Shown: in pieces, positions 45,539 through 55,500 of the stretch
Numbering within the stretch: the first letter of the stretch is position 1
Layout of the letters: each line of letters starts with the position of its first letter
Source of the DNA: Pseudomonas sp. GR 6-02
GTDB lineage: Bacteria > Pseudomonadota > Gammaproteobacteria > Pseudomonadales > Pseudomonadaceae
Assembly (NCBI RefSeq): GCF_001655615.1
Contig: NZ_CP011567.1
Location: 3,357,001 to 3,421,000 of the forward strand
Direction of reading: 5' to 3'
DNA length: 64,000 bases
Notes under the pieces: model-generated
Seen by the model: only the letters and a program-made list of their open reading frames with translations
What the model was told of the DNA's origin: nothing
Databases searched by the model: none
Position numbers and translations under genes: made by a program

Positions 45539-47675
45539 GGGCTGGCACTCCTTCCTTGTCTGCGGGTTGAAAGTACTTGCGATGGCGCTCCAGAAACGAC
45601 ACCACGATCAACAACGCCACGCGCATCCTGAATACCGACCACAGGTGTTCATGTACGTCTAGATGCAAGTCGTCCATTTCATCGCCCAAGACATGCAAGC
45701 TTCCGAGCAACTGCACAAGGTCAACCCCGGGTCGCCCGGCGATCAATCGCCCTGTCTCTCGGACTGCCGCCAGCAAACGGTTCTGTTGTTGCGTACTCAA
45801 CAACGCATTGCTCTGCCCCTGCTGCCTGAGCTGGTTCAATGCCACCCCCAGTGCCATGCACCCGAGGCTGACTTCGAACAGCTCGCGAGAGTGCTTGTCG
45901 CTGGTCGCCGGCAATAGTCCCAACATCATGGTCAGGCGATCGACCATACGGCTTTCAAACGCAAATTGCTGTTCATCGGTGGCCGGCGTCTTCAACAAAG
46001 CGTAGACCTGCTCGCAGCTTTCATTGAACAGCCGGCGCATTCGTAAATCGGGCCTGAACGGGAAGATCAAGGCGTAAACACTGAGTGCCAACGCGGCGGC
46101 GCTGATATACGCGCCGGCAAATTCAAACCACTGAATGGCAGAGTTTTGGCCGATTCCTGCGTTTTGCGGCCCCAGCAACAACATGGTCGTCAGTCCAAGA
46201 CCAATGCCTGTGCCAGTGGTTGGCGGACTGGCCAGCCCCACCGCGACCGCGTACAACAATGGTGCAAACAACAAGGCGAGCAACTCGAAGTCACTGATCA
46301 TCGGCATCAGCATGAACAGATAGAACGCCGACACCACCAAGGCCAGACCCAGCCCCCTGGCAAAGCTTTGACTGGCAAGCAACGGTCGCGGAAAAGTCGC
46401 CATCAGCGAACAGAGAATCCCCACTACAATCATCCCGCCACGGGCCCCATCCCAAGCAGTCTCGATCCAGATCAGCCCCGCCACCAGTAACGCTGTAAAT
46501 GCCCGGACTGCGTTCATTGCTGCCAACGTGAAGTCCAGATGCAACGGGTTGTCCTGGCCGCGGAACACGCAACTGGCTTCCCGTCCTTCCTGGATCGCGT
46601 CGCTCAGTTCCAGAATCTGCCCCAGTTGCTCCAACATCCGTGCCTGCTCCCAGCGCAGTGCCCAGGCCAATGAACGCAGCGTGGCAGGCATCGTCTCGGT
46701 GAGTTGTTCGGCCTTGTAGGCCTGGTCATCGAAACGCTGTTGCAGCGTCAAAAAATGATGCCGCGCCTCGGTCGACAATGAGCGACCTTGCACGGCCAGC
46801 TCATCAAGGAATGCCAGTTCCTCGCTGCGCAACCGCTGTATCTCTTCCGGCAGCGCGCCTTCCCAGCGCTCGGTGAGCAGTTGGCGCTGGTGACGCAAAG
46901 CCGTCAGCCGCGAAGTCAGCAGCACCAGTTGATTGCCAAGCAATTGCACCAGGCTATTGGCACTGCGCAACCGTGGTGCATCGAAGTACAAATGTCGACG
47001 CAGCCCTTCAAGGGCGCTGATCTCGCCCAACAGTTGCATTTGCCGCTTGTGGAAATCGGCCTCGCTTTCCTCGGTTCGAATCACCGCTGCCGCGTGAGTC
47101 GCGAGCAGTTTGATCACTTGATCGATCTTGGCGAAGTAACCCTTGGCCACCGCCTCCGGTCGCGCCGTCAGAAGGCTGACAACGCACACGCAGGCCACCG
47201 CCAGCAATGTTTCTGTCACGCGAGTGACTGCCAGCAGGAACGTACCCTCCTGATCGGGTTGCGCCAGCAGTGTCACCACCACCGCCGTGTAACCGCTCAG
47301 GACAAACGCTTGGGAACTGGTGTAGCGCAACAAGGTGCCGCCGGCGGTACACAGCGCCAACCACAAGGCCAGGGTGATGATGAAGGGCAGCGGCGCCTGG
47401 GGGAAAATGGCCATGATCAACACCGCGACTGCCGCGCCCAACGTGGTGCCGATGATCTGGCCGAAACTTCGGGCCAGGGCCATGCCGCCCAATGGCTGAC
47501 TGACAATGATCACCGCCATGATCGACCACTTGGGCTGGTCGAGGTCGAACACAAAGGCCAGGTACAGCGTCAGCAACCCGGCCACGATGGTTCTCAGGGC
47601 AAACAGCAGCACCTCGCGTCCGGGGTTGAGAATCGCCTTGAAGTATTGAAGCAGCGGTTGCATGGGAGCGCTCAT
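45528..47675 (-). CDS. FUSC-family inner membrane transporter (AaeB-like)
   Basis: A 715-residue transporter of the aromatic acid exporter/fusaric acid resistance family. It has two clusters of membrane helices (residues about 15-165, for example IVAGLLTLYLAFVFDL and WSIMAVIIVSQPLGGMALAR; and about 360-510, such as FTALLVAGLIWIETAWDGA), each followed by a soluble helical region. The ATG at 47675 is used because AGGAG precedes it by 9 bases; nine codons further up lack an SD. First gene of the three-gene unit. Divergent from the bestrophin-like gene. Confidence 0.87.
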   Translation of the reverse strand: MSAPMQPLLQYFKAILNPGREVLLFALRTIVAGLLTLYLAFVFDLDQPKWSIMAVIIVSQPLGGMALARSFGQIIGTTLGAAVAVLIMAIFPQAPLPFIITLALWLALCTAGGTLLRYTSSQAFVLSGYTAVVVTLLAQPDQEGTFLLAVTRVTETLLAVACVCVVSLLTARPEAVAKGYFAKIDQVIKLLATHAAAVIRTEESEADFHKRQMQLLGEISALEGLRRHLYFDAPRLRSANSLVQLLGNQLVLLTSRLTALRHQRQLLTERWEGALPEEIQRLRSEELAFLDELAVQGRSLSTEARHHFLTLQQRFDDQAYKAEQLTETMPATLRSLAWALRWEQARMLEQLGQILELSDAIQEGREASCVFRGQDNPLHLDFTLAAMNAVRAFTALLVAGLIWIETAWDGARGGMIVVGILCSLMATFPRPLLASQSFARGLGLALVVSAFYLFMLMPMISDFELLALLFAPLLYAVAVGLASPPTTGTGIGLGLTTMLLLGPQNAGIGQNSAIQWFEFAGAYISAAALALSVYALIFPFRPDLRMRRLFNESCEQVYALLKTPATDEQQFAFESRMVDRLTMMLGLLPATSDKHSRELFEVSLGCMALGVALNQLRQQGQSNALLSTQQQNRLLAAVRETGRLIAGRPGVDLVQLLGSLHVLGDEMDDLHLDVHEHLWSVFRMRVALLIVVSFLERHRKYFQPADKEGVPALAH

Positions 47676-47885
47676 CGAGTAGTCTCCTGCAAGCGTAGTC
47701 ATTGCTTCCTTGCTTCGACGAGTTTCAATGTCGACAAGACCTGTAGGCCATTTCGCCGATGGACACGCCTGCGCTGATAGAGCCCGTCGATCACTTCGTC
47801 AGCCAAAGCGATTGGACAGGATCCCCCCATGCCCCTAGGCTGAAATCGCTGCGAAAGCGTCACTCTCTCTATAAAGCCCCTGCCC

Positions 47886-48785
47886 ATGATTGTGCGTCCC
47901 AAGCCGAATCTGCTCGGCATGTTGTTTTCCCTTAAAGGCTCGATTGCCAAGCGCATTGCCTTGCGCAGTCTGTTGGTGACCCTGCTGGCGTCGGTAATCG
48001 TGCTGGTGGAGATCTGGCACCCGGCGTATTTCTCCAAGGTCAACGCCACGCCGTTCACCCTGCTGGGTCTGTCGTTGTCGATCTTCATGAGTTTTCGCAA
48101 CAATGCCTGCTACGACCGCTGGTGGGAGGGCCGCAAGCATCTGGGGCAGTTGATCATCGAAGTGCGATCGTTGATTCGTCAAACCCAGGGGCTGATGGCG
48201 GCGGCCGAACGTGAACTTATGCTGCGTGAGCTCTGCGGGTTCGCCCATGGCCTGATCGCCCGCCTGCGCGTTGAAAACGAGATGAGCGCCATCAAACCGT
48301 GGACGCAGGATGCCGTGGACGCAGCGCATCCGAACATCACTGACGCGCTCTTGCAGCGGATTGGCGTCCGGTGCTCGGCACTTGCCGAGCGCGGCCAGAT
48401 CAGCGAATGGCGTTACACCCAACTGGAAACGCGACTGGTCAGCCTCAGTCAGGTCCAGGCCAGTTGCGAACGCATCAAAAGTACGCCGCTGCCCTTCCCC
48501 TACACCCTGTTGCTGCACCGCACCATCTACCTGTTCTGCATCTTGTTGCCGTTCGCCATGGCCGAATCTCTTGGCTGGCTGACACCGGTGATTACCGCCA
48601 TTGTCAGCTACACCTTTTTCGGCCTCGACGAAATTGGCGACGATCTGGAAGACCCGTTCGGCTTCGATGAGAACGATCTGCCGTGCAATGCGATTTTGCG
48701 CACGCTGGAGCGCGAAGTGCTGGCAGCGTTGGGGCAAACCGACTTGCCACCGGCCCTTGAGCCCGATGACTACGTGCTGAACTGA
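47886..48785 (+). CDS. Bestrophin-like (UPF0187) membrane channel
   Basis: A 299-residue protein of the bacterial bestrophin family. The first helices read LRSLLVTLLASVIVLVEIW and FTLLGLSLSIFMSFRNNACY, followed by DRWWEGRKHLGQLI, the family signature. The later helices (TIYLFCILLPFAMAESLGWL and VITAIVSYTFFGLDEIGDDL) and the acidic EDPFGFDENDLP segment also fit. Bacterial members form pentameric ion channels; the KpBest homologue conducts cations. Physiological role here unknown. It is divergent from the FUSC unit. Confidence 0.85.
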   Translation: MIVRPKPNLLGMLFSLKGSIAKRIALRSLLVTLLASVIVLVEIWHPAYFSKVNATPFTLLGLSLSIFMSFRNNACYDRWWEGRKHLGQLIIEVRSLIRQTQGLMAAAERELMLRELCGFAHGLIARLRVENEMSAIKPWTQDAVDAAHPNITDALLQRIGVRCSALAERGQISEWRYTQLETRLVSLSQVQASCERIKSTPLPFPYTLLLHRTIYLFCILLPFAMAESLGWLTPVITAIVSYTFFGLDEIGDDLEDPFGFDENDLPCNAILRTLEREVLAALGQTDLPPALEPDDYVLN

Positions 48786-48861
48786 GCCAGGGTTTGACTC
48801 ACAGCCCGGCCTGACCGAAGCTGGTGACCTTGTAAAAGCCTGTCAGCTCCCGGATTCCTGC

Positions 48862-49917
48862 ATGCCTCAGTCCCGCCGCTATCTGCTCATCAGCCTCTGT
48901 GCACTGTTTGCCCTCGCCCTTGCCTGGTTTTTTTTGCGCAGCACGACGCCCGTGGTGCCGGAGGCAATTCGACGCGGCTACAGCGAAGCGCTGACCCAGG
49001 CACGCATGGGTCAACCGGGGGCGGCGCGGGTTCTTTACCAGCAATTGGGCCGCCCTGACCTGTCCGACAAGCGCCGCGTCTGGCTACATGCCGAACTGCC
49101 CAACTACCCCAGCCCGCAAGCCTTGAAACTGGCGGATGCGGACCTGCAACATCCATCGGCGGAGGTACGCATCGCGGCGATCAAAAGCATCAGCGGTTTA
49201 GTGCCCAATGGACAGCGAAGTCTGTTGCTCGGGCCCTTGCTCGATGACAGCGACCCAAGCGTCCGGTTTGCGGCGGTCAACGCCTTGCTGGGGCTGTCTC
49301 CGGATGAGCTGGGGTTGTATTTCGGCCCCCTGGAGCAAGCCATTGACGCTTGGGAGCAGGTCCTCAAGCAGCAGCCGGAAAGCGCCGACACCCAGTACCA
49401 ACTGGCGCGCCTGCATTTGCATAATGCCGAACTGAAGGACGCGCAGCAGGCATTAGAGCGCACGTTGCAACTGGCGCCCGGCAACTTGCCGGCACTGGTG
49501 ATGCAGATTGACGTGCTGGATCGACTGGGCCAAAGCGATGCCGCCCAGCAATTGTTGGCGAAGCAGTTAAAGGCCCAGCCCGATTCGGCCTACTTGCAAC
49601 ATGCGTTGGGGCTCTGGTTGCTGCATCACGGGCAAAGTGAGTTCGCCTTGCTCGGGCTGTCCAAAGCCGTGGAGCTTGAACCCGACAATAAGGATTACCG
49701 CTACGACCTGGCCACCACGTTGCATGGTGAACAAGAGCTGGAGGCCGCGCAGAAACAGCTGCAGGAAATCGTCCAGCGCCACCCGGCCGATCGCAAGGCG
49801 CGCGTGCTGTTGATCAACTATTGGAAGGAAAGCGGGCAGCTGCAGAACGTACAGATCCTGTTGGCGCAGCTCGAGCAGCTCAATCCGGATGATCCGGCGT
49901 TGCAGCAAGGGCTTTAA
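48862..49917 (+). CDS. Membrane-anchored TPR protein
   Basis: A 351-residue protein with an N-terminal membrane anchor (YLLISLCALFALALAWFFL) facing the periplasm. A HEAT-like segment follows (SAEVRIAAIKSISGLVPNGQ, DSDPSVRFAAVNALLGLSPD), then four to five TPR units from about residue 165 (AWEQVLKQQPESADTQYQLA, DAQQALERTLQLAPGNLPAL and so on). This layout resembles periplasmic scaffold proteins used in enzyme maturation or envelope assembly. No catalytic domain is seen. Same direction as the bestrophin gene, 76 bases on, possibly co-transcribed. Function not known. Confidence 0.75.
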   Translation: MPQSRRYLLISLCALFALALAWFFLRSTTPVVPEAIRRGYSEALTQARMGQPGAARVLYQQLGRPDLSDKRRVWLHAELPNYPSPQALKLADADLQHPSAEVRIAAIKSISGLVPNGQRSLLLGPLLDDSDPSVRFAAVNALLGLSPDELGLYFGPLEQAIDAWEQVLKQQPESADTQYQLARLHLHNAELKDAQQALERTLQLAPGNLPALVMQIDVLDRLGQSDAAQQLLAKQLKAQPDSAYLQHALGLWLLHHGQSEFALLGLSKAVELEPDNKDYRYDLATTLHGEQELEAAQKQLQEIVQRHPADRKARVLLINYWKESGQLQNVQILLAQLEQLNPDDPALQQGL

Positions 49918-49921
49918 TCAA

Positions 49922-49975
49922 GATCAAAAGATCGTCCGAACGCGGCCCGAGCCTTCGGCAGCGCCTACAGGGGGG
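49922..49975. repeat. Possible truncated REP-like unit
   Basis: GATCAAAAGATCGTCCGAAC followed by GAGCCTTCGGCAGCGCCTAC resembles another frequent Pseudomonas intergenic repeat. Only one imperfect half is present. Confidence 0.35.
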
Positions 49976-50002
49976 CCGTACGACACAACCGTCGACACAG
50001 CT

Positions 50003-50380
50003 TCAGGAGAGCATGTCCTGCATGATCTGTTGCAACACATCCAGATCGAATGGCTTGGCCAGGATCGGTGCCTTGCGGGTGATCGGGCTGTCGGTCTCGC
50101 GGATTTCCTGCGGGTAACCGCTGATGAAGATCACCTTGAGTTCCGGTCGCAGCTTCACGGCTGGTTCGGCGATTTGCACGCCAGAAATCCCGCCAGGCAG
50201 GCGGAAATCGGTGATCATCATGTCCAGGTTTGGTTTGCTCGCCAGGATCTCAAAGGCCTGCTCACCATTTTCGGCTTGCAGCACCCGGTAACCTTCACCC
50301 GACAAATAAGCGGACAGCACCATCAAAATCGAAGGGTCATCTTCAACGATCAGTACCACGTCTTGTGCATCTTCACTCAT
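50003..50380 (-). CDS. Stand-alone response regulator receiver
   Basis: A single-domain receiver of 125 residues. Acidic pocket DD in VVLIVEDDPSILMVL, the phospho-acceptor Asp in MMITDFRLPGG, Ser/Thr in VIFISGYPQ and the Lys in ILAKPFD are all present. There is no output domain. The ATG at 50380 gives the usual start (AAGG 6 bases upstream). It is the last gene of a five-part signalling unit and may take phosphate from the REC-kinase whose gene ends 44 bases upstream. Confidence 0.88.
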   Translation of the reverse strand: MSEDAQDVVLIVEDDPSILMVLSAYLSGEGYRVLQAENGEQAFEILASKPNLDMMITDFRLPGGISGVQIAEPAVKLRPELKVIFISGYPQEIRETDSPITRKAPILAKPFDLDVLQQIMQDMLS

Positions 50381-50424
50381 GGAAAACCTTTGTTCGGTCA
50401 ATAGCTGCTGATACGACCATGTGG

Positions 50425-51639
50425 TCAATCAGAGGTTGCGTTCATCGGGCTGTTTTCCTGCAGCGGCAGACAAACGCGAAACAAGGCGCCTTCGCCAATC
50501 CGGCTCTCGACGGTAATGGAGCCACCATGGGCGGCGACAATCTGCTGCGAAATAAACAACCCCAGGCCCAGCCCCGCCACCACGGCCCTGGTGGAAACCC
50601 GCTCGAACTGCTGAAAAATGCGCTGTTGATTCTCTACACCGATCCCGATACCGCGATCCTGAACCTCAACCCGCGCTTGCCCGTGGTGATTGTACACGCG
50701 AACGTCGATCGCGCTCTTGGCACCATAGCGCAACGCATTAGTCAGCAGATTGCAAATCACTTGTTCGATACGAAACTCGTCCCAGTCGCCCATCACGGGC
50801 TGGTCGGCGATCAAGCTGACTGACGACTCTGCGGCCTCAACCTGCGGTGCGAAGTTCTGCAAAAGATTGTGCACCAGTTGCACCAGGTCAAACCGACTGG
50901 GGCGGATCGACAGCTTGCCGGTGCGGATCCGCGACACATCAAGCATGTCTTCGATCAGGCGGATCAAGCTTTTGATCTGCCGTTCGTCGCGCTCGACCAT
51001 GGCGTGCATTTTGTCCAGGGTGAACGCCGCGGCGTTATCCCGGGCCAGGTGCATTTTGCGCAACTGGGTTTCGAGGATCAGGCCATTGAGCGGTGTACGG
51101 ACTTCATGCGCAACGATGGACATGAAGTCATCGCGCATGCGCACCGCCTGCTTCAGTTCTTTCTGGGTGTTCTGCAACTGTTCGAGCAACGCCCCCTGTT
51201 CGCGGCGACTTTGCTCCAGGGCTTCGACCTGTTGCTTCATCGCCTTGCTCTGGCGATACAGATCGACGAAGACATTGACCTTGCTCTTGACCGCGTGAAC
51301 ATCCAGCGGCTTGTGCAGAAAGTCCACGGCTCCGCTTTCGTAGCCCTTGAATGCGTAGTTGAGATCACGGCCAGCGGCACTGACGAACACAATCGGGATG
51401 CTTTTGGTTTTTTCCGTGCCGCGCATCAACTCGGCCAACTCAAAGCCGTTCATGCCGGGCATCTGCACATCGAGAATGGCCAGCGCGAATTCGTGCTGCA
51501 ACAACAGCGACAGGGCTTCGTCGGCGGACAAGGCCTTGTAGACGATGAGGTCCTGCCGCTTGATCAACGCCTCAAGCGCCAGCAGGTTCTCCGGCAGGTC
51601 GTCGACGATCAGCAATTTGGCCTGGATGTTACTTAGCAT
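50425..51639 (-). CDS. Receiver-histidine kinase (REC-HisKA-HATPase)
   Basis: A soluble kinase of 404 residues with its receiver in front. REC (residues 1-125) has VDDLPENLLALEAL, Asp in AILDVQMPGMNG and HKPLDV. A coiled coil (about 135-165) links to HisKA with His in FMSIVAHEVRTPLNG near 175, then the ATPase with the N box CNLLTNALRYGAKS and GLGLGLFISQQIVAAHGG. No sensor or membrane segment. The REC-kinase form often receives phosphate from an upstream hybrid kinase, and such a kinase gene is in the same operon. Its start lies inside the cheB remnant; the SD is weak (GGGA). Confidence 0.87.
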   Translation of the reverse strand: MLSNIQAKLLIVDDLPENLLALEALIKRQDLIVYKALSADEALSLLLQHEFALAILDVQMPGMNGFELAELMRGTEKTKSIPIVFVSAAGRDLNYAFKGYESGAVDFLHKPLDVHAVKSKVNVFVDLYRQSKAMKQQVEALEQSRREQGALLEQLQNTQKELKQAVRMRDDFMSIVAHEVRTPLNGLILETQLRKMHLARDNAAAFTLDKMHAMVERDERQIKSLIRLIEDMLDVSRIRTGKLSIRPSRFDLVQLVHNLLQNFAPQVEAAESSVSLIADQPVMGDWDEFRIEQVICNLLTNALRYGAKSAIDVRVYNHHGQARVEVQDRGIGIGVENQQRIFQQFERVSTRAVVAGLGLGLFISQQIVAAHGGSITVESRIGEGALFRVCLPLQENSPMNATSD

Positions 51640-51721
51640 GGGATTTGTTCCCGCTCGACACGAAGACGGCCGAAGCACCGATCACGATAGCTTCTACACA
51701 AGGAATACCTGCACGGTTCAT
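51629..51721 (-). pseudogene. cheB remnant: 30-codon in-frame deletion stub
   Basis: Starting at the ATG that overlaps the cheR stop (ATGA), the frame reads MNRAGIPCVEAIVIGASA and then VFVSSGNKSHAK and a stop. VEAIVIGASA is the N-terminal strand and loop of CheB-type methylesterases, where GG and the rest of the domain should follow. About 170 residues of catalytic domain, including the Ser-His-Asp triad, are absent. The stub overlaps the start of the REC-kinase gene, keeping the operon's reading order. CheR-CheB-kinase order is usual for this type of cluster. Confidence 0.65.
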
Positions 51722-52530
51722 GATTTGCGGTAGATCCTTTCTTGTTTGACCAACGGCTCAAACTGATTGCCATAGGCCGAAAAATCCAGGGTTTCCTTGC
51801 TGCCCAGTGCCAGAAAGCCCCGATGACACAAAGATTCGTGAAACAAGCCGAACGTTCGATCCTGAAGCTTTTTGTTGAAGTAAATCAGCACATTACGACA
51901 CGAAATCAATTGAGTTTCGGAGAATACGCTATCAGTGGCCAGGCTGTGATCGGCGAACGTTACGTTGTCGCACAGGCTCTTGTCGAAAATCGCGTAGTCA
52001 TAAGCCGCCGTGTAGTAATCGGCGAACGAACGCTGACCACCGGCCTGCTGATAATTGTGAGTGTAGGCCCGAACATTCTGCAGGGAGAAAATCCCCTGCC
52101 TGGCTTTATCCAGCGAGCGCGGGTTGATGTCAGTGGCATAGATGATAGTGCGCTCCAGCAAGCCTTCTTCGCGCAGCAGGATCGCCATCGAATAGACCTC
52201 TTCGCCGGTGCTGCAACCGGCAATCCAGACCTTGATCGACGGATAGGTCTTGAGCAGCGGCACCACTTCCTGACGCAGCGCCAGGAAGTGCGAAGGGTCG
52301 CGAAACATTTCGCTGACCGGAATCGTCAGCAATTGCAGCAGCTGCATGAACGCGGTTGGGTCGTGCAGGACCTTCTCTTGCAGCGCCGAGATGGTATTGC
52401 ACTCGAATTGGCTCAATGCATGGTTGACCCGACGCTTGATCGACGCGCCGGAGTAATCGCGAAAATCGTAGCTGTATTTGAGGTAGATCGCTTCGATCAA
52501 CAACCTCAGTTCGATTTCGCTGCGCTCCAT
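51718..52530 (-). CDS. CheR-type protein methyltransferase
   Basis: A 270-residue SAM-dependent methyltransferase of the CheR family. The N-terminal helical domain is seen in YDFRDYSGASIKRRVNHALS, and the catalytic domain has VWIAGCSTGEEVYSMAILL (SAM motif I) and LISCRNVLIYFN. It would methylate Glu side chains on a receptor or kinase. Its ATG overlaps the stop of the large hybrid kinase by one base (TAATG), so the two are coupled. No methyl-accepting protein lies in the window, so the target may be the kinase itself; this is inference. Confidence 0.87.
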   Translation of the reverse strand: MERSEIELRLLIEAIYLKYSYDFRDYSGASIKRRVNHALSQFECNTISALQEKVLHDPTAFMQLLQLLTIPVSEMFRDPSHFLALRQEVVPLLKTYPSIKVWIAGCSTGEEVYSMAILLREEGLLERTIIYATDINPRSLDKARQGIFSLQNVRAYTHNYQQAGGQRSFADYYTAAYDYAIFDKSLCDNVTFADHSLATDSVFSETQLISCRNVLIYFNKKLQDRTFGLFHESLCHRGFLALGSKETLDFSAYGNQFEPLVKQERIYRKS

Positions 52531-55500
52531 TAGAGGCGTTCCATCTTCGGTAACCACACACGAATCAGCGAGAACAGGCGATCCAGGTCGATGGGCTTGG
52601 CCAGGTAGTCGTTGGAGCCGGCCTGCAAGCAGCGCTCCTGATCGTCCTTCATCGCCTTGGCCGTCACCGCAATGATCGGCAGCTTGCGCCAGCGCGGATC
52701 ATTGCGGATTTCCAGAGTGGCTTCGAAACCATCCATTTCCGGCATCATCACGTCCATCAGCACCAGGTCGATGTCCTCGACTTCATTTAATCGCTCAATT
52801 GCTTCACGACCGTTACGGCCAATCACCACCACCGCGCCCTTCTGCTCCAGCGCACTGGTCAGGGCGAAGATATTGCGTACATCGTCATCCACCAGCAGCA
52901 CTTTGCGCCCCTCGAACACCTTGTCGCGGCTGCGGGCGGTCTTGAGCATGGTCTGGCGTTCATGGGATAAGCGGGATTCGACCTTGTGCAGGAAGAGTGT
53001 CACTTCATCCAGCAACCGCTCGGGCGAACGCGCGCCCTTGATGATGATCGAGCGCGAATACTTGCGCAGCTCGGCCTCTTCGTCCCGGGTCAGGTTGCGT
53101 CCGGTATAGACGATCACCGGTGGAAACGAGCAGATATCCTCGCAGGACATGCGCTTGAGCAAGTCGTTGCCAAGCATGTCCGGCAGTTTCAGGTCGATGA
53201 TCATGCAGTCGAAAATCGTCGTGCGCAGCAAATCGAGTGCATCCTGCGCCAGGCCGACGGCAGTGATTTCGATGTCCTCGTCGCCGATCAATCGGGCGAT
53301 GCTGTCACGCTGCAGATCGTCGTCTTCGACCAGCAATATGCGTTTGACCTTCTGGGTCAGTTTGGCTTCGAGGCGGGCAAACACCTCCTTGAGCTCCTCG
53401 CGCGTAGTCGGTTTGACCGCGTAACCGATGGCGCCCATGTGCATGGCGGCCTCGACACGGTCTTCGACCGAGATCACATGCACGGGAATGTGCCGGGTTT
53501 CGGCTTGCTCTTTCAGGCGCTGCAACACCGTCAGCCCGGAATGATCCGGCAGGCGCATGTCCAGCAGGATCGCGTCGGGGATGAATTGCCTGGCCAGGTC
53601 GTAGCCTTCATCGGCGCCGTAGGCCACCAGGCACTGATAACCCAGTTCATGGGCCAGATCGTAGAGGATACGCGCAAAGTCCGGCTCATCTTCCACCACC
53701 AGGATGCAACGAGTGGCGAACGGCGCCCCGTAGCGATCATCATCGAAACGCGCGATTTCGACCTCGGCAACCAGCGGCACAGGCGCGGTAACCACGATGG
53801 CTTGCGGCATGGTCACCGGCGTAGCTTTCATCGTTTCGACAGGCGCATCGCCCGGTTCGATGTAGTGCTGCGGCAACACCAGGGTGAACACACTGCCCTG
53901 CCCCGGCGTGCTGGTCAGGCTGACGGAGCCGCCCAGCAAGGTGGCCAGATCACGAGAGATCGACAGGCCCAGGCCGGTTCCGCCGTAACGACGGTTAGTA
54001 GTGCCGTCGGCCTGACGGAAGGCTTCAAAAATGCTGTCCTGATGATCCGGCGCAATGCCGATCCCGGTATCACGGACGATAAAGGCGATGCCCTCGCCTG
54101 GCTGAGCCGCGACAATCAGGCTGACTGTGCCCTTTTCGGTGAACTTCACCGCGTTGGACAACAGGTTCTTGATCACTTGCTCCAGGCGCTGGCGATCGGT
54201 GAACAGCATCAGCGGTGCGTCAGCGCGCAATTCGACTTCAAAATCCAGTTTCTTGTCCGCGGCCAACGGCTCGAACATTCCTCGCAGGCCTTCCACCAGG
54301 CGCGCAACGCTGGTGTTCTCCGGACGCACCTCAAGCTTGCCGGCCTCAACCTTGGAAATGTCGAGAATGTCGTTGATCAGGTTGAGCAAGTCGTTGCCGG
54401 CGGAATAGATCGACTCGGCGAACTTGACCTGCTCGGCGCTGAGGTTTTCCTGCGGGTTTTCCGCCAGCAATTTCGCCAGAATCAACGAACTGTTCAGCGG
54501 CGTGCGCAATTCGTGGGACATGTTGGCAAGGAATTCGGATTTGTACTTGCTGGCACGCTGCAATTCTTCGGCGCGGGCCTCGAGCTCAAGCTGGGCCTGA
54601 TTCAGCTGGCTGTTCTTCAGGTCCATGGCATCGCGTTGCTCGGCCAGGATCTGCGCCTGTTCGGCGAGTTGCTCGTTGGTTTGCTCCAGCTCGATCTGCT
54701 GGGTTTCCAGGTGAGCCTGGGACTCCTTGAGAACCCGCGACTGCTCTTCCAGCTCTTCGTTGGCGCTCTTGAGCTCTTCTTGCTGAACCTGCAACTCTTC
54801 GTTGAGTTGCTGGGTTTCGGCCAGCACTTCCTGTAAGCGCTGGCGATAGCGCGCCGCTTCGATCGAGGTGCCGATGTTGCCGGCAACCAGTTCGAGCAAC
54901 TCGATGTCACGATCTGTCAGCGGTCGCAGGAAACCGAGTTCGATCACCCCGTTGACGCGATCGTCATCGCTGGTCGGCACCGCCACTACACTGCGTGGTA
55001 AACCGTCGCCCAGGCCGGAGCTGACTTTGAAGTAGTCCCCTGGCACCTCATCAAGACGAATCAGACGCGCCTGTTGCGCCACCTGGCCGACAATCCCTTC
55101 GCCATTGTAAATCTGCTGCTCAAGTGCTTCCTGTTCCCGGGAGAAACCGTAAGACGCGATGCGCTTCAGGCCACCATGCTCCTCACGGACATAGATCGCC
55201 GCGACGGCGCTGCCCAGGTATTGCGCGCAGAACTGCAGGATATTGCGGCCCAACAGATTGAGCGATAACTGCCCCAGGACTTGCTCGGCCAGTTCGGTCT
55301 GGCCATTGCGCAACCAGGCCTGCTGTTCCAGACGCCGGGCGCTGGCCTGTTGCGCGGCGAGGTTGACGCTGTAGCTGCGGGACAGGTTGAGTAGATCCCG
55401 GCGGCCGACATAGGCCAGCAATCCGCTGATACCGGCTACGAACAACAGATAAAGGGCGATGCTCCAGATTGTGGCGCTTCGCACTTCTTCATTGCGCGTG

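Noticed and set aside
52986..54836. 616-codon plus-strand open frame
   Set aside because: Antisense to the hybrid kinase; the sense frame has ordered kinase and receiver motifs.
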